Origin: Symsagittifera roscoffensis | Lineage: Eukaryota > Xenacoelomorpha > Acoela > Convolutidae | NCBI RefSeq assembly: GCF_963678635.1 | Contig: NC_087062.1 | Coordinates: 23,483,201-23,547,200, forward strand | DNA length: 64,000 bases | Direction: 5' to 3' | Shown: positions 37,520 to 51,094 of the stretch, in pieces | How the letters are laid out: each line of letters begins with the position of its first letter | Numbering within the stretch: the first letter of the stretch is position 1 | Position numbers and translations under genes: made by a program | The notes under the pieces: model-generated | The model's database searches: none | The model's input: only the letters and a program-made list of their open reading frames with translations | What the model was told of the DNA's origin: nothing

Positions 37520-39070
37520 TAGTCTGAGTTAACCGCAATAGGCCAAAACTGCTAATCATACAATTTCATATACTATGTCCATGTAAAAAGCACGAGTCAT
37601 TTAAAGATCATACGTTTTGCTACAATGTCGTCATTGTTTTTTCAAAGGAACTTTTTTCTTGCTTTGGACAACAAGTTGGTGTATTATCATAAATAAGAAA
37701 GAAAGTTCTGGTCATAAATTTGCTAATTATACCGTTTCTTCATATGTGGAAATTTTTTTACCAGCATTTTTTTGATGGCGCCAACAAACTTTTTTTAATG
37801 AAGTTTCAAAATTGACCCCCAAAAAAGTTTGTTGTTTTTTGAATCTCAAAACGAATTTTGTACTACAAAAACTTGCGTGCAAAAAAAAATTTCAATGCCT
37901 GATTAATTAAAATTTTAAGATTTGAAATTTTTTACCAACATTCAAAAATTTGTTATATCCATCATCTCATTTGTTTAAAACAACTGTAAAACAATTCAGG
38001 TCATTTCCTGTGCATTGTAGATTCAAGACCTCGCAACTTTTGGTGTTTCTACTTTTGAGTGAACCAAGACCTTTGTCATTTGTGCTTGGTTACAAGCACA
38101 ACCCTTAAATTTGAGAAAAAAAAATTAAATTGAAAAATTTAAATTTATTGGTATATGGAAAAATTGTAGTTATACAATTTCTCTGATATGAAAATTACTA
38201 ATCCCGAGTTGACATCCATATACTGAAATTGCTTGCCAAACAATGGAAAACACCAAAAACGTTTGTCATACAATTCCACAAACCATATAGAAATTTTACG
38301 ATTTGGTTTTTTCCGTAAACATTTTTAAATCAAAAGTGTTTTCAAATAGTCAAAAATGAACCTAAAAATGGCAGGAAAAGCAGTCAAGGTTACTGAACGG
38401 TGTTTGTTCCTGAAAAAAAAGGATTTTTCGTAACAAATGCTATTCATTTTTTTCCATACATGCGACAAAACTTTTTTTTTTATTCATAGCTTCCAAAAGG
38501 CCCAGAAACTTTTATTTACTGCAAAGCGATATTTATACTCAAACAAACATTATCAAAAAAAAAAAATTTTACCTTGCAAAGTTTAAAGTTTTTTGTGTCT
38601 AACGTAGTCCTGGATACACATTTTTTTTTTCGTTTTTCGGATAATTTTTTTTTAAAAAAGCTCAAAACTCCTATTCATTTTGTATGATATGTTTATTCAT
38701 TAATTGAAAATTCATTTTTTAAGAATGATCTTTTTTGAAAAGTTTTTGCCAAACTTTAAAAATTTGAGACTTTTTTATATCATATGTGTTCGACAACTCA
38801 ATTCGTTTCCAATGCATTGTAAACTCAAGACAGTTATAACTTTGGTGACTACCAAAAAGTTTTAGAAAAATTAGGTTGAAAAAAATCAACTTTTTTTCTG
38901 TTTATGAAAAATGCATATCAGACATTTTTCATAAATGGAAAAATGCTGATCATAATAATTTTGCACAATTTTTGTGCGTATGGAATTCTATAGAATTGTG
39001 TGGTACAAAGTTTTCAGATATAGAAATTGCATGATTAGAAGTTTTGGTGAACCAGTGAGATCTTTTGAAA
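37520..39070 (+). repeat. Large diverged repeat with 'atcatacaattt' blocks
   Basis: Built from repeated phrases such as 'gctaatcatacaattt', 'atatggaaattgta' and 'catgattagaagttttggt', plus a diverged direct repeat (about 37957-38060 and 38771-38860, each with 'gcattgta.a.tcaaga'). It shares these phrases with 54041-54532 and, weakly, with 1880-2120. Probably an old transposon with nested copies; non-coding. Confidence 0.4.
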
Positions 39071-41404
39071 TTTGAGAAAGAAACAGTTTTAGTTCAGATT
39101 TTTTTCGATAGATATTTTAAAAACGTTTGCTCGGCTCAGTATGAGAATAAAACCATATTTGAACCACACCAATACAACTTTTCATAGAAAATACGAGGTA
39201 GAGTAAGTAGCTCGAAATCTGCTAAATATTGAGACTGAAATGATCAGAGCATCTTTTTGATAATTACAATTTTTCGCTTTCATTCCAGGATGGCAGAGCA
39301 ATTTAAAACTGCAGCAGCATTGACTGCGATGTCTATGAATCGCAGTGTTGTAACATAAATGACAGTGATATATCTGAGCAATCTAAGTTCATAGATAAAA
39401 ATCATTTAAAAAATTTATTGTTGTTCTAGATCATCAACGAATCTTAATTTAGTAATAAATAATTGAACTGAATCATAAAATCAAAAAAAAACTTTGAGTT
39501 TACCCTCCAAAATACATGTGGTCGTTGTGGTGTTTTTATACCCACTGCTAACAAGTTATGGCATCTAATTACGCGCAACAATAAGCCAATGATGCAGATG
39601 CTAAGAAAAACACTGTGAAACTGGAGATATGAAATTGATGTAAGCACTTATTTCCTAAATAATAGATTTGAAAAAATGTCGGGAATTTGCATAAAAGAAG
39701 CACTGTTCGATCGACGGGCTGTAACGATTAAAGACCTCCTCTTTGCAGAACTGGAATAACTTCATTTGACAATTGTGTTGTCATCATAAATATAAAAAAG
39801 CGATATATTGAGAACTTGGCATAAAAACATTCCCAGTGTCATCACGCATGTTTCTAAATAAGACAAAATCTTGTCAATTTTTTGATGTCTCAAAAGTTCC
39901 AGCTTTTGATCAACGCATTCTTTCGACTAAAGTTATCTCCTATAAAATGAACATCTGCAGAAAGATTTTTCTCAATCTTAAGACTCTTTTTATGTTGTTT
40001 TATCTGGGCATTTTCCAACCCCCAAATCTATTGATAGTCAAAACAAAGGAAGTTTTTTTGTTTACAAACAACAGAAGCAACGAAATTTTTTCCGATCAAA
40101 CACGATTAATCGGCTTAAAAGATCTTGCAAGCTTCTTGCGAGATAAACTCCTTTAAAAATAATTTTCCAAATCATGGTCTTTTATGATATGATTTTTGCG
40201 AGAATATAAAACAGTTTTACTCACAAAGACAACCTACCACATTTGTGTAGGAAAGATAGTGGTAACATTCAATTAATAAAATCAATCAACAAAAAAGAAA
40301 AAGAAAAAATCTTAACCGATTAACATATGAATATAGTTTGGTAATGTATTTTTGTGAACACAATTTACAAAGTATTTCGAGCTAATTAACTCTATTGATC
40401 GAAAGTTTGACATGGTTTTCGAAAAACTAATTTTTAACTATTAGAATTGAAGAACTAGACAATTTTTTGTTAAAAGAATCAAAAAAGTTTGTTTCTAGAA
40501 ATCTAAATTCGAAATGCATAGTTATAACCACAACCTGAAATTTTTTTTACAAAAGCGGAATATGATTATACAGAGGTACATTTATAAAACATGGTCAACC
40601 TTGTTTTTTCATCCAAGTTCAAACTCAGATTTTTCTGTGACCGTAGTCGAATTATATCTCCTTGGGGTTTTTCTGGCACTCAAAATAATTTTTCGTGAAA
40701 AATTTTAATAGTAACTTTTTTGCAAAATTTTGAAAGAATTGTGCAAGATCTTGCAAACACGCATCTAACAAGACCCGCTTTTGGGGTCTAAAAATTTATC
40801 AAAATAGTCGATTCCCATTTTGCACTCAGGCAGCAAAATGAAAAAAAAATCTTAAAAATCAAATCTTAAATTATAATTTATTTAAAAACTTATAAAAATG
40901 GTTTTTTCACTTTATTTTGGTTTCTTGTAGTGCAAAAGCTTGCAATAATTTTCGCATTTATCAAATGACTAATGCGGAAATTTTGCAAAGCGACTGCACG
41001 GCCTGTTTTTTTCAAATTACAAAATGATTACGTTAACCTCTCCCCATAACGCTTGCCTCTTTGCCCCCTAACAAACGCCCACCCACGCCAAAGTTTGCAG
41101 CCCTTTTCCACCCCACCTGACCAACTAAACCGTCCACTTCCTGATATGAACCACCCCCTCCCCCACCTGAACCAACTCGCCCCCCCCCCCCCCCGCCCCC
41201 CTCACACACACACTGAACTAACCCCCTGGCTCTTTTTGGACCAAAGTTTCAAAACAATTTAGAAAAATTGTTGAAAAAAATCAAACGTGAGAATTCGAGT
41301 AACATAAAAAAATAAGATGAATCAAATTGCGCAGGAAAAAATTGAAATTGGACAACAAAAATCAACTTCAGTTTAAAACGTAGAAAACATTTTATGGTGC
41401 ATAT
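39071..41404. other. AT-rich intergenic stretch without supported genes
   Basis: Several short frames exist on both strands, but none shows a family motif or biased codon use. A C-rich low-complexity patch lies at 41080-41230, including a C run near 41180-41193. Confidence 0.4.
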
Positions 41405-41803
41405 ACAAAACAGTCCCATAAAAAACAGCCCAATACAAAATATTACAAAAAATCATCAAATGAAGTAAAAAACAGTCCAATACAAAACAGTCCGGTTTAA
41501 GGTCGCCGGTGGGCGCGCTGCAGGCGCGTCGCCGCTTGGCAGCGATAGTCGGCTCTAATTTTTGTATTTGGTCCTACCCTCTGTTGGCGAGCTCTCAACA
41601 CGTTGGCGCGACTGCCACGGTCACTAGTTTGTTCTTTATGTTTGTTGAACAAAGGACAATTTTCGGCCTACCGGATTGTTAAAAACATTATTACTTGGGA
41701 CTGTTTTTCGAACTGTTTTGTATCGGGCTGTTTTTTCGTTCTTTTTCATACTTTTCCTGACTGTTTTGTATTGAACTGTTTTGAATGGGACTGTTTTGTA
41801 CAG
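41405..41803. repeat. Foldback element with 'cagtcc/ggactg' arms and GC-rich centre
   Basis: The left arm (41405-41497) has 'aacagtccaatacaaaacag' and related phrases; the right arm (41697-41803) has their complements ('ctgttttgtattgaactgtt', 'gggactgttttgta'). The ~200-base centre begins with a GC-rich palindromic patch (41500-41545). This is the structure of a foldback/MITE-type element. Confidence 0.6.
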
Positions 41804-42129
41804 ACACGCATTTTATGTGCGTTTATTTCGCATTTCAAAAAAGTAGAAAAAAAAACGATTATTATGGAGTTCCAATCGGTTATCTATAGAAGTGCAATAG
41901 ATTTAAACGCTTGATTGAATTGTAGCATTATAGTCCATTTGTAATTGACTTTAAACGATTATTTTTTAGACAATGACAATAAAACTCAAACTTATCCGAT
42001 TTTTATCCATGCAACTCCAGCGCGGGAATAACCCTCATTTGCAAAGTCTTGCAAGATAACATTAGATCGAATAGGGAAATTTTGAATTTCATAAATGAAA
42101 ACGCTCCAAACATCTAGTTATGTTATACT

Positions 42130-42325
42130 ATTAAGATATCAATTTTGCGTGTTATTTGATTATTAAGTCAATACTCTTTTTCGAGAAAATTAGCTGGTTG
42201 CTAAAAAACGCCTGTTTAGATTTGGTTTTTAGTTAAGAAAGTTCAAAGAAGTAATTGAAAGGACCTTTGAATAGTTCGTTTTTGAATGAAGCTATTAAAG
42301 CAGCTACCAAAAAAACATTAGGAGT
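42130..42325 (+). repeat. Arm of a ~200-bp inverted repeat with 51810-52012
   Basis: Its reverse complement is found, nearly intact, at 51810-52012 (phrases 'attgatatctta', 'ataatcaaataacac', 'aacaggcgttttt', 'ttaaccaaaaaccaaatcta'). Confidence 0.75.
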
Positions 42326-42354
42326 CCAGTTTCAGGCACGTTTTTCAATTGACG

Positions 42355-43480
42355 AGAAACCGAACAAGACTGCTCGTATCAAGGCGAAGCCCTGAATATT
42401 CCGACTGCCTTTTAAGATCTATAAAGCAGTAAAAACTTGAAGAAAAAATAAATGTAAAAAAAGGGGAAAAAGGAAAACAATCTTGTACAAAAATTTGAGA
42501 TTTTTTGTGAAAATTATCCCCCCCACACGCCATATAAAGTTAAAAGTGATAAATTTCGCTTCTAGTAACAAAATAATTATGACAAATTAGCTTCTTTCAA
42601 CCAATCTGGAACAATTTCTAAGACGGATTAATTCTACGCTTACGGGTTAATAGCGCGAAAAATCTAGCGCATTAATTGTCCCAAATTGGCCAAAATGCCA
42701 ATCTTTAAACCCTCATAAATATATGAAAAATGATCACAGGTGAAATATCTTTTCAAATTTAAGCTCAGGACGACAATTTTTTTTTAATGATTAGGGAAAA
42801 ATTCCGTCAAAAGTGGCCAGTTGATAAGTCAAAATTTGTCTTTAGAAAAAAAAACCCACCCCGAGCACAAATTTTCCGTTATTTTGGAACCAAAATCGGA
42901 ACAACAATTTTCAACTTAATGTACTGCCTTCCTTGCGTTTTGATGAGTAAAATTGAACTTAGTTTGATAATATGAATTTGATTTTGAATTTGATACTATT
43001 TGATTTATTTGGTAGATTATTTCTATTTGGTGAGTTTGGTTTGTAGATGCGCTTCCGTAAGTTGATTGTGAATCATTTCTGGAACACAACAAAAACTATA
43101 CTATTTAAAATTGAGGTTAAAACTATCAGATCAATTTTTATATGGCGGAAGAATTTGCGGAGTGGGAACAAAAGTATAAGGTAAACAAGGATAGCCAGTT
43201 GCTGTGCAAATGGCAATAATTTTCCAAGTGAGACAAAAGCAACAACAGTAAAAAACAACTTTAAAACAAACAAAAGATTTTTTGTTTAACAATTTTTATT
43301 TTTCTTAGCAAAATTTACTGCCGAGGAAACGCTAAATAAAGCTTTCAAGCTTGTTTTCTTCGTTAAAATTAAGTTTTTTTTTCACCGAATGATCTGTTTT
43401 TATATAACTAACGTTACACGATTGCTTTACTTGCTCGAATATTAGAATGACATTCAAAACCGTCTATAAGATATTATCAG
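42355..43480 (+). repeat. Dispersed repeat family A, third copy
   Basis: Blocks 'aaggcgaagccctgaatatt', 'ctgccttttaagatctat', 'aaaaatgatcacaggtgaaa', 'aacaaggatagccagttgct' and 'cgattgctttacttgctcg' occur in the same order as in the other copies. No coding frame. Confidence 0.55.
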
Positions 43481-44389
43481 GTGTTTTTTTATTTTATAAG
43501 GAAGGGGAACAGCTTTTATCTGCTTCACTGTGTATAGCAAGACAATGAAGTTGAACATCTATTATTTAAGAGAAAAATTTGCAAAAAACAATATTGCAAC
43601 ACTTGGTTCTGGTTCTGGTTTATGCCTGCAGAGAATATTCAAGTTAGTTTTAAGATACATGAAATCTAAAACGTTGTATCGTAAATAGTCGCAACTTTTG
43701 TTACTCGTTGAGTTTATGCATTGAGCCTCGATCTGGTCTCAATCTGTCTAAGCCAGAGTCACAAGGTCCGCCCAATTGCTGTGTCTAAATGTGGGTCAAT
43801 TTTTTAAGCTGTCGAGAAAACATCAATAATTTTATGCAAAATTACATTACAAATAAAAAGAATAGATCCCTCGTAGAATAGATTAAACATTTGAAACAAC
43901 ATGTGTCGCTTTGAATCACTTTTTTTCGCGGTTTTCCATTCCTAGTTTTGTTGCTTGATCCAAGTTTTGTTGCTAATTCACATTATATTGCTTGTTGCGA
44001 TGAACATTGCCGCCCACACTGAATGAACTAAGTCTATTCAACAATGACTGGGAGCTTCCTTACTTTGATGCAAGGTCGAATGTAGCAGCCCCTTGCGGTT
44101 TTGATTACCGACGATTGGCATTGGTTGTCTCTCCGAAGGTAAACTTCCACAGCCCGAGCCCCTGTAAAGGGGGTTGGTTTTCCTCCATCAAGAACGCAAT
44201 AACTTCCAATTCAAAAATTCGTTGCTTTGAAGTCTACTTCTTTACTTCAATTTTTTTAATGGTCTTGAAGGCTGCAGAAAAGCAGAAATTCGTTGCCTTG
44301 AAGGCTGCAGAAATGACAGGTATTCTTTTCCAGAAAACTCCAATATAGTTTAGGCATGTGTGCCACCATTTGTCTGGTAGAAATGGGAA

Positions 44390-44800
44390 AGTGGTAGTGA
44401 GTTCAGGATTGCCTAAATGTTGCAGAGTAGAGAAGAAAAATCTTCTAACGTTAAAACGTTGTTCCCCATGACTCTTCTCAGATGTGATTTTGTAAGTTTG
44501 ACTCCTGATTCCCAAAGTTCACCAAAGTGAGGAGCTCCTCGGGGAATCATTGTCCATTTGATTCCAATCTCATCTGCAGTAATCGGCATTAATTTTTCCG
44601 CACTTTTTTAAAAGGTTTATAGGCAGTTCATATTAGTTCATTTCTTGTTCCAAAAAAGTTCAGTTTATTGTCTGAGTATATCCTCACTGGAGCACCACGT
44701 CTATCACGAACTCGTTTCAAAGCAGCTGTTAAGGACTGTGCTTACAAATTTGGTGCTAGCTCCAAAATTCTGGCCTTTGTTGTGAAACAAAAGAACATTG
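44390..44800 (-). pseudogene. Integrase remnant of the BEL/Pao element
   Basis: Minus-strand pieces carry RRGAPVRIYSDNKLNFFGT (the SDN core aspartate at 44675-44667) and then APHFGELWESGVK and THLRRVMG-type sequence at about 44560-44440, both typical of BEL/Pao integrases. The pieces are in shifted frames with stops between them, so no full enzyme is encoded. Confidence 0.75.
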
Positions 44801-45936
44801 GCAAAGTATGAGATCGATAGCATTTTGTCATTCTGTGTCACAGAAGGACCAGTCAGAACCACACCAGGGTGACCGCAGGGAGGTGAATGCGCTATTCTTT
44901 CTTTGAGTAGGTCTCACATCAATGGTGGATTGGCTCGGCCAAGGAATCCTTAGCACTTCACACTACTTCAAATTAAGTGAAAAATCGGTGCCTTGGCATC
45001 AACAGTCCAGATGTTTCGTCGAAGTTCAGCTAGTATCGTATTTGCGAGAGCATGCAAATACTTCAGATGAATTTCCTTTAAGATGTGTATCGCCAGCCGA
45101 CTTTTCTCGGGTTATCACGATTTTATTGCTCTGATCGCCTGCGATTTCTGATTTCTGCATCAGTCTCTCACCCACCTTGATGACTATTTTGTCAACAAAA
45201 GGTAGAGGCGCAAAAGAGAGCTCTACTTCGCAACTGATGCGCCGGTCAATGTCCTTAGTTCGCCACGGAAGAATTTTTTTCGCTTCGAATTAGCGTCAGA
45301 ATCGCGTTACATCTACTTTTCAATCAAATTGGATGATTTTCACTACCATATACGAATGCTTCCACTTGCCATAGGCAAATAAGCTAACATAGCAAAGTAC
45401 ACGTCCGCACTTTTGTAAACTGATCAACTTTTCAAGATCAATTAGCACGTCCAAAGACGATTTGACCATTTGGCAGCTGTTGACAACTGTAAGTTTCTTT
45501 CTTTCGACAGCAGGTTTTGTTAGCTTTGGTTCATCCGGAATCCGAAAATCAGAGGGCCAGCTCGGTCCACTCCACCAGTGTGATAAATTTTTCAGCGTCG
45601 TTGGCGCCAGTTGACTGGCTTCAAAGTCTGCTGTATTTCATGCACTCGGTCGCAATTAAAGTTATTCCAGACATTTGGGATCTCGTTGAACCAGCAAAGA
45701 ACAATCGTGGCATCTGTGCATCTGAAAACTTACTTCAAATTGCATCCTAGCACAGATGCACACAATTTTAAATTAGGGATAATCAAAGGTATTAATGGTG
45801 CGAATCTTGATTTAGCCGCAAGAAGATTGAAGGTTTTTGTCTTCGTGTTTCTGATGTAGATGCAACTGGCTTATGCTGTTTCTGACGCATCACAAGGTAC
45901 ATGGAGCTCATATTGTTCTTCCAAAACATCTCTCGA

Positions 45937-47240
45937 TTAGTCACACTTCTCCTCATGATGAATTTTAGTCCTAAATTTCAGAAAAGCCTCCATCAGACCA
46001 TCGGAAAGTTTTTCGTCATAATTAATTTCCTGTGACAATGAGGATTGCATGTTGTAATTCAAAGCAAGCGTTGTCGAAATCAGCCAGCCCATTGGATAAC
46101 AGACCTTAGAGAGTAAAAATTGTTTTGTCAAAATCATCTTTAGATCGTGGCCTACTTTGAAAATGAACACATCATTTGTCGAATGCCTCTTGATCCCTAA
46201 TGGTTTCTCAGAATATTCTTTAGCTAAGAACTTATGTTCATTTTCCCGCAGTTCACTGGGCAAAGATTCCATGACTTCTGCTGTACTGCTTACAAACTTT
46301 ACAGAGGAAACTGTCTCGTTGCTATTTCACATCTAACTTCTTTGATCAGTTTCTTAGGAGAGGGTATTTCATCTGCGTCAGTCAACCAGTCATCGACGTA
46401 GAAGTCTCACTGATTGTTTCTTCGACACAAGAAATCTTTCCTGCTGCTTTGAGTGATTTTAACTGCTAGCATTTCTATATGTCACTCGTATCATCATGCA
46501 GGTTTCCATCGGTTGGTTGGGCTTATCTCTCAACAGATATTTCTGGTAATCTGTATCCTCCTTGTTAAGAGCCACCTTGCAGTGTCTCCGGTTATTCCAA
46601 TGGGTTAACATCGGAACCTTAGCAGATGATTAAACAAAGCTTTTTGCAGCCATCAATGCGTAATTCAACGAAACTGGGGTACTCGTTAGGGCACTAGCTT
46701 CAAAGACAACTGATAGTTTCGTTGTTGTACAAAGTTATACTTTTAGAACGCAGCTCTAGTAGCTTCTTTTCTCTTAAAATGCGAGCTCATCTGGGGTTAC
46801 TACTTCTAGACAACCCATGTCTCGGTGCATTGATGAATTTTTGGTACTGAAAATACAAAACAACTTCCTGCTTAAGTTCCTGACAGAAGAATCGTTTGAG
46901 TATATAGGCTTTGCACTCGTCAAGGGTTCCAACGTTTATTTAAAAGGATGTTTTCTTGAAACGCTGTAAAGCTGTTTCGTTGAAAAGATTCCCAAACAAT
47001 TCTATTTTCTTCGATCGAGCAATTTGGCTTTAAGGGAAGTCCTCAACTGTCCGAAAGCGACTAATGTCCAGATCAGTCGGAAAACTGTCAAGCTGGCAAA
47101 GTTTGTTTGCAAATTGTAACGGCATTGTGCTTTCAAACTACCTTAACTGATCCACTCAAAAACCAGCCAAAAATTCAGTGTGAGAGATTTTTCTCGTCTC
47201 TGTTTACTAGGTGTGAGCTCGTTGTCTAGTTCAACGCCAC
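45937..47240 (-). pseudogene. Reverse transcriptase remnant of the BEL/Pao element
   Basis: The catalytic motif FYVDDWLTDADE is at about 46406-46371, followed downstream by a 111-codon frame (46272-45937) with KPLGIKRHSTNDVFIFKV and YPMGWLISTTL, the connection region after the palm. Frameshifts and stops separate the parts. Confidence 0.75.
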
Positions 47241-47248
47241 ACATAAGG

Positions 47249-47810
47249 TCAATCTATCGTCTTTTGTCGAACTAGATCCGGAAGTGCATATCGAGTTCTC
47301 TTCTTCAATGGAGGCAGTTTCAACTGGTTCAACAGTTTGACTGACTGGCTTACGAGAAAACCATGCCATCTTACGAAGGTTTCACTGACGAAGTTCAACT
47401 TCGATTCGTTGTCTATCAAGGCACGGCAAATGATATCTTGTCTGTGATGCTTGAGTAATGGTATCCTACAATTCCAAGAAGGGCCTTTCTGATTACAGTA
47501 CACAAGTTGCTTCCATTCGTCTGAGAATCGTTTACAATCTTCCGCTCAGTTGTGTTTGGTTGTTTTCCCTGCATTTTCCACGTGAAGGAGGGAGTAGTGC
47601 CGTTTTTCACACTGCTTACAATTGTTTGTTTTTGGGTAGTTTTTTTACCCTACACCCTTGAGGCAATCGATTGAAGCACAGTCTTTTGCAAGACAATTCG
47701 TAATTTTGTGAATGTGCTTTCAACTTCTTGACCTCGTTACATGCAGTTACAGCGTGATGTGCACCACACAACACACTTTTCATTTCCACATTTGTTTCTG
47801 CATACAATTG
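47249..47810 (-). pseudogene. Protease and zinc-knuckle remnants of the BEL/Pao element
   Basis: 47503-47249 reads WNCRIPLLKHHRQDI then RALIDNESKLNFVSETFV, where the expected active-site DSG appears as DNE. 47807-47616 has CGAHHAVTAC and LCFNRLPQGCR, a damaged double zinc knuckle. The segment 47306-47807 is absent from the second BEL copy. Confidence 0.7.
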
Positions 47811-48273
47811 TATTCAATTGATTTTACTTCGGGCATCAGATTGTGCTGCAATTCGAATCATTAGTTTCTAGAAATTAATTGATGACTTCACGTCTTCTGC
47901 ACCAATGAAATCGCCAAGCTCGGGCAGTTTCTGTAGCTGTAGTCCTGGATAAAAAAGATGCCATTGCTTTTGGAATTCTTGATCTAGTTTCCTCTAAATC
48001 ATATGAACAGTACGCAATGAATCCCAGTTTCGAGTGTTACAGCTTTGCCTTGCTAGTGCAGTCACGTTTTCGCCAAATCACTCCAGAAGCTTCATGAAGC
48101 TGTCTCTTTCTAGTCTTCAATTTCGCATAAGTCACCATAGCACTGAGAAGAATACTCACAATGAAACCTTGTTGGTGATCCAGTCCATACTCCAAACTCG
48201 TAGTTCACATCAGCCATTGATACATTCTTGACCAGATCATTTGCCTCTCCTTGAAGTGATTACTTGAAGTAAT

Positions 48274-48609
48274 TCAATTCTTCAGCAGTTCGTAGGTTTG
48301 GGAGATCAACTTTAGGTATCTTGATCTGACTTCATCATTTTGAAAATATTGTTTGTAGCTCGCTTGCTTCTCTTGACGTTCCTCTGGAAGACGTTCGCTG
48401 ATCTTCCAAGAAGTTATTCTTTTGTTGAATGAATTGCCGTACCTCTGCTCTAAGCTCACAAGCCGTTCGAATTTTGCATGCTCTATCAATCGATCTTTTT
48501 CGCTAATCAATTTGAGAGTTTCGTTTATGACCGCGTGAGAGATTCGCGTTCCCGCTAGATCGGTCACTGGATAGGTCGATGGGATTATGTTTATCCGATC
48601 CCTATGCAT
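48274..48609 (-). pseudogene. Gag fragment of the BEL/Pao element
   Basis: A 111-codon open stretch, Lys/Glu/Arg-rich and helical (LISEKDRLIEHAKFERL, LPEERQEKQASYKQYF), directly upstream of the element's other Gag-Pol pieces. The equivalent in the second copy (about 53340-53640) has extra indels. Confidence 0.6.
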
Positions 48610-49940
48610 GAAAATGAATGTCTTATGACCAGTTCAGGAGTGAACCAGCTTCAGGTAGGCTCGTCAGTCAGATCGGGCCGTCAATCGTGCACACTCGCAA
48701 CAGCTGATTGATCGCTCTGCTCATTCGCTTTTTTTTGTTAACCTTGTTGATCGTCCGCGAAGCTTGCTAGACCGTACTGCCCCCAAATAATGCGTTCCAA
48801 ATTGAATTGTAGCCAGAACCTTTTCAAATAATAAGAGACGCTAACCCATATTTTTTTTAAATCTGTGAATGAATTTTTTTTAAATCATTTTTTGTTGTTG
48901 TTAATTAGGTAAAAAGAAATGAAAAAAAAAATCATTTTTAATATTATTTGTCAATTATTCGAAAAAAAAACTTTTTAAATGGCCTTAACGTGCGGATCGA
49001 AACATTCAGGACTTCGTCCTGATGTGCAAGCAAAGCAGCCTTGTAACTTCTTGTTAAGAATGAGAGATACAATTGGCAGCGTGATTTCTCTTTTAGCAAA
49101 CACTTTAACCATATAACTATTCATCAGCGCGACTCAAGCCATTGAGTTTTCAAGTGATAACTAATTATAGTTTTGCTCAGCGCTTAGTGAAAAAATTATA
49201 TACAAAAAACCACTTACTGTTCAAAAAGGACGCTCGAAGCTATTATTTTCTTTCTTGCCAACCGCAGTCGGAAAGCACCTCAGAAAATTTAAAAAGAAAA
49301 CTAATAAGGCTCGTGATTTTAGAATTTTAGATAGCATATTACTCTAACAAATATTACTAAGCAATGAGGGAAATGTACAGGAGGAAACGGAGAATCAGCT
49401 CATTCGATTTTGAAGTGTTCTTACGCATCCTCTCCTATCCCATTTCTAATTTGGTGACTGAAATATAAAGAAAAATAATTGGTGGCGTTGTTGAATTGAG
49501 TTTTATTTATTTCTAGTCGAATTCAATAAATTCAAATCTAGTTAACTATGTTTTTGCAGTTAGTTTGATTGATTATATTCGCGCTCCTGTTAGAAGTAAT
49601 GCAACTAATATGTCAAAGTTCTTATTTTTGCATTTCTGTTTTTGATTAAAGTACAACTTTTTCCATCTGATTTCTTATCACATCATATTCTGCTCTTTAT
49701 CGCTAAGTTCAAATCAATTTTTTCCATATCAGTTTTGAAAAAGTAGCCAAACAGCAATTTTAATGATTGTGATTTAGTAGTGGCAAAAAACTAACCAGAA
49801 TAATTTTTCAAAATTAAATTTAGAGAATACGGAATACTCGAACAATCGGATTAATCTTTAGCCAATTACTAAATTGCTTTTATCCAGGTATTTACAAACT
49901 GGCTTACAAATAAAATTGATTTACCATCAAGTTTGATCAA

Positions 49941-50093
49941 ATGGTGTTAGAGCTGAAAGACATTTGGCTGAGTTTTTTGCTGGTGGTCGGAACTGTCAGT
50001 GCAATGCAGAGTCTCCGGTTATTCTTCAGAATTTTGGCCCGGATGGATTCAAAAACGGCTAAGGATTTCGACAACTACTATCTACCTCTTCTG
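49941..50093 (+). CDS. First exon (51 codons) of a small membrane protein, paralogue A
   Basis: Starts at ATG 49941 and runs to a GT donor at 50094 (phase 0). A short N-terminal tail precedes one hydrophobic helix (DIWLSFLLVVGTVSAMQSL), followed by a basic amphipathic part and KTAKDFDNYYLPLL. It aligns end to end with the exon at 55647-55796; most identical residues use different codons, which points to selection on the protein. No matching second exon was found directly downstream, so it may be an alternative first exon for the exon at 56273 or a stranded duplicate. Family unknown. Confidence 0.5.
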
Positions 50094-50111
50094 GTAACAT
50101 TTTTTTTAAAA

Positions 50112-51070
50112 GTTAAACAGCCAGAGGCCTAACCCGAAAGCTTATTATTCAAGTTTAACTAAGCTATGGCTATCTTGCAAGAGCTCACCTTGTAAATTGC
50201 AGCGAACGTGCAATTTGAACCCTCATTCACATAATTGCTGGGCACCATCACTACCGATGCGCCACAACGCCACATGGCAGTGTCGTTTTGTGACTGCCAT
50301 TTAAGGTTTTAGCCCTCTGTTCCGATACTCGAATTTTTCAGTGCTTTTTGATTTAATATTCTAAATAACTAGGGGTGGATAAGCGCGACAAGTAAACATA
50401 GTATCCCTTTTTAAAAAACTGACCCATTGACTGCACAAAAAAGGACCCCCTGGAAGGTAAGTGGGTCAATGCCACGAGGAGCAGAGCGCTGGTACTGCCT
50501 TTAGACATGCTTTTTTCGAGAAATTTCTTTTTTTTATATAATGCGGATCTCTTGACAAGCATGCGCCAAATGCATTTGAGTTATGGTGTCACTTTTGTCC
50601 TGTTTTTCAAAGAGTTTGCCTAGACGGCAAGTAGGCAAAGTGGGGTCTTATCGGAGAACTGGGATATTCACTTTGTTTTTTCTACATACATATAAATATA
50701 GTCAATTTAAAGATTGCTTTTTTGTCTCAAAACTTTTTCAACCATTCTGCATTCGACTAACAACTCCATGCAACTTACTGGCAAAGAAGCTGTGTGTAAA
50801 GGGCTGTAACAGGTGAAAAATTTAGGCTTCGACTAATTGCGAAAACCCAGCCAGTTATAGTTTTGCTTTTCCAACTTTGTTTGAAGAAAGAACACAAAGC
50901 TGAATGATAATATTTTCGAATTTAAGGCTACTTATGACAGCGAGCAGCATATGTTGTATTTTCATCTTTAGCTATAGCTGTAATCGAAAATTGTGATAAA
51001 AATTTTGAGCTAATAATAAGAATTGCAAGCGTTCCATTTCACAATTTCCTGGTTCGAAAAATATGTTTTT
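50112..51070 (+). repeat. Segmental-duplication block, copy 1
   Basis: 50112-50545 matches 54581-55020 at about 98% by eye (roughly eight differences). A second, weaker match joins 50985-51060 with 55165-55250 up to the sequence gap. Begins 'aaagttaaacagccagaggc'. It lies after exon A in copy 1, whereas in copy 2 it directly follows the BEL flank. Confidence 0.8.
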
Positions 51071-51094
51071 AAATTTCTATAGAATTCCATAGAA

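Larger units (their letters stand above)
44000..48850 (-). mobile_element. Decayed BEL/Pao LTR retroelement, copy 1
   Basis: Read on the minus strand from 48850 down, the order is Gag (48609-48274), a CCHC-like zinc-knuckle remnant (47807-47616), aspartic-protease region (47503-47249), reverse transcriptase with YVDD (46400-46389), RT connection with PMGWLISTTLAL (46272-45937), linker with LPF...KVGERL (about 45240-45150), and integrase (44800-44390). Frames are broken by many stops and shifts. The protein style (zinc knuckles with HHAVTAC, FYVDDWLT, TLGIK-type block) is BEL/Pao. No LTRs were identified. The 3' part is degraded beyond recognition near 44000. Confidence 0.8.
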
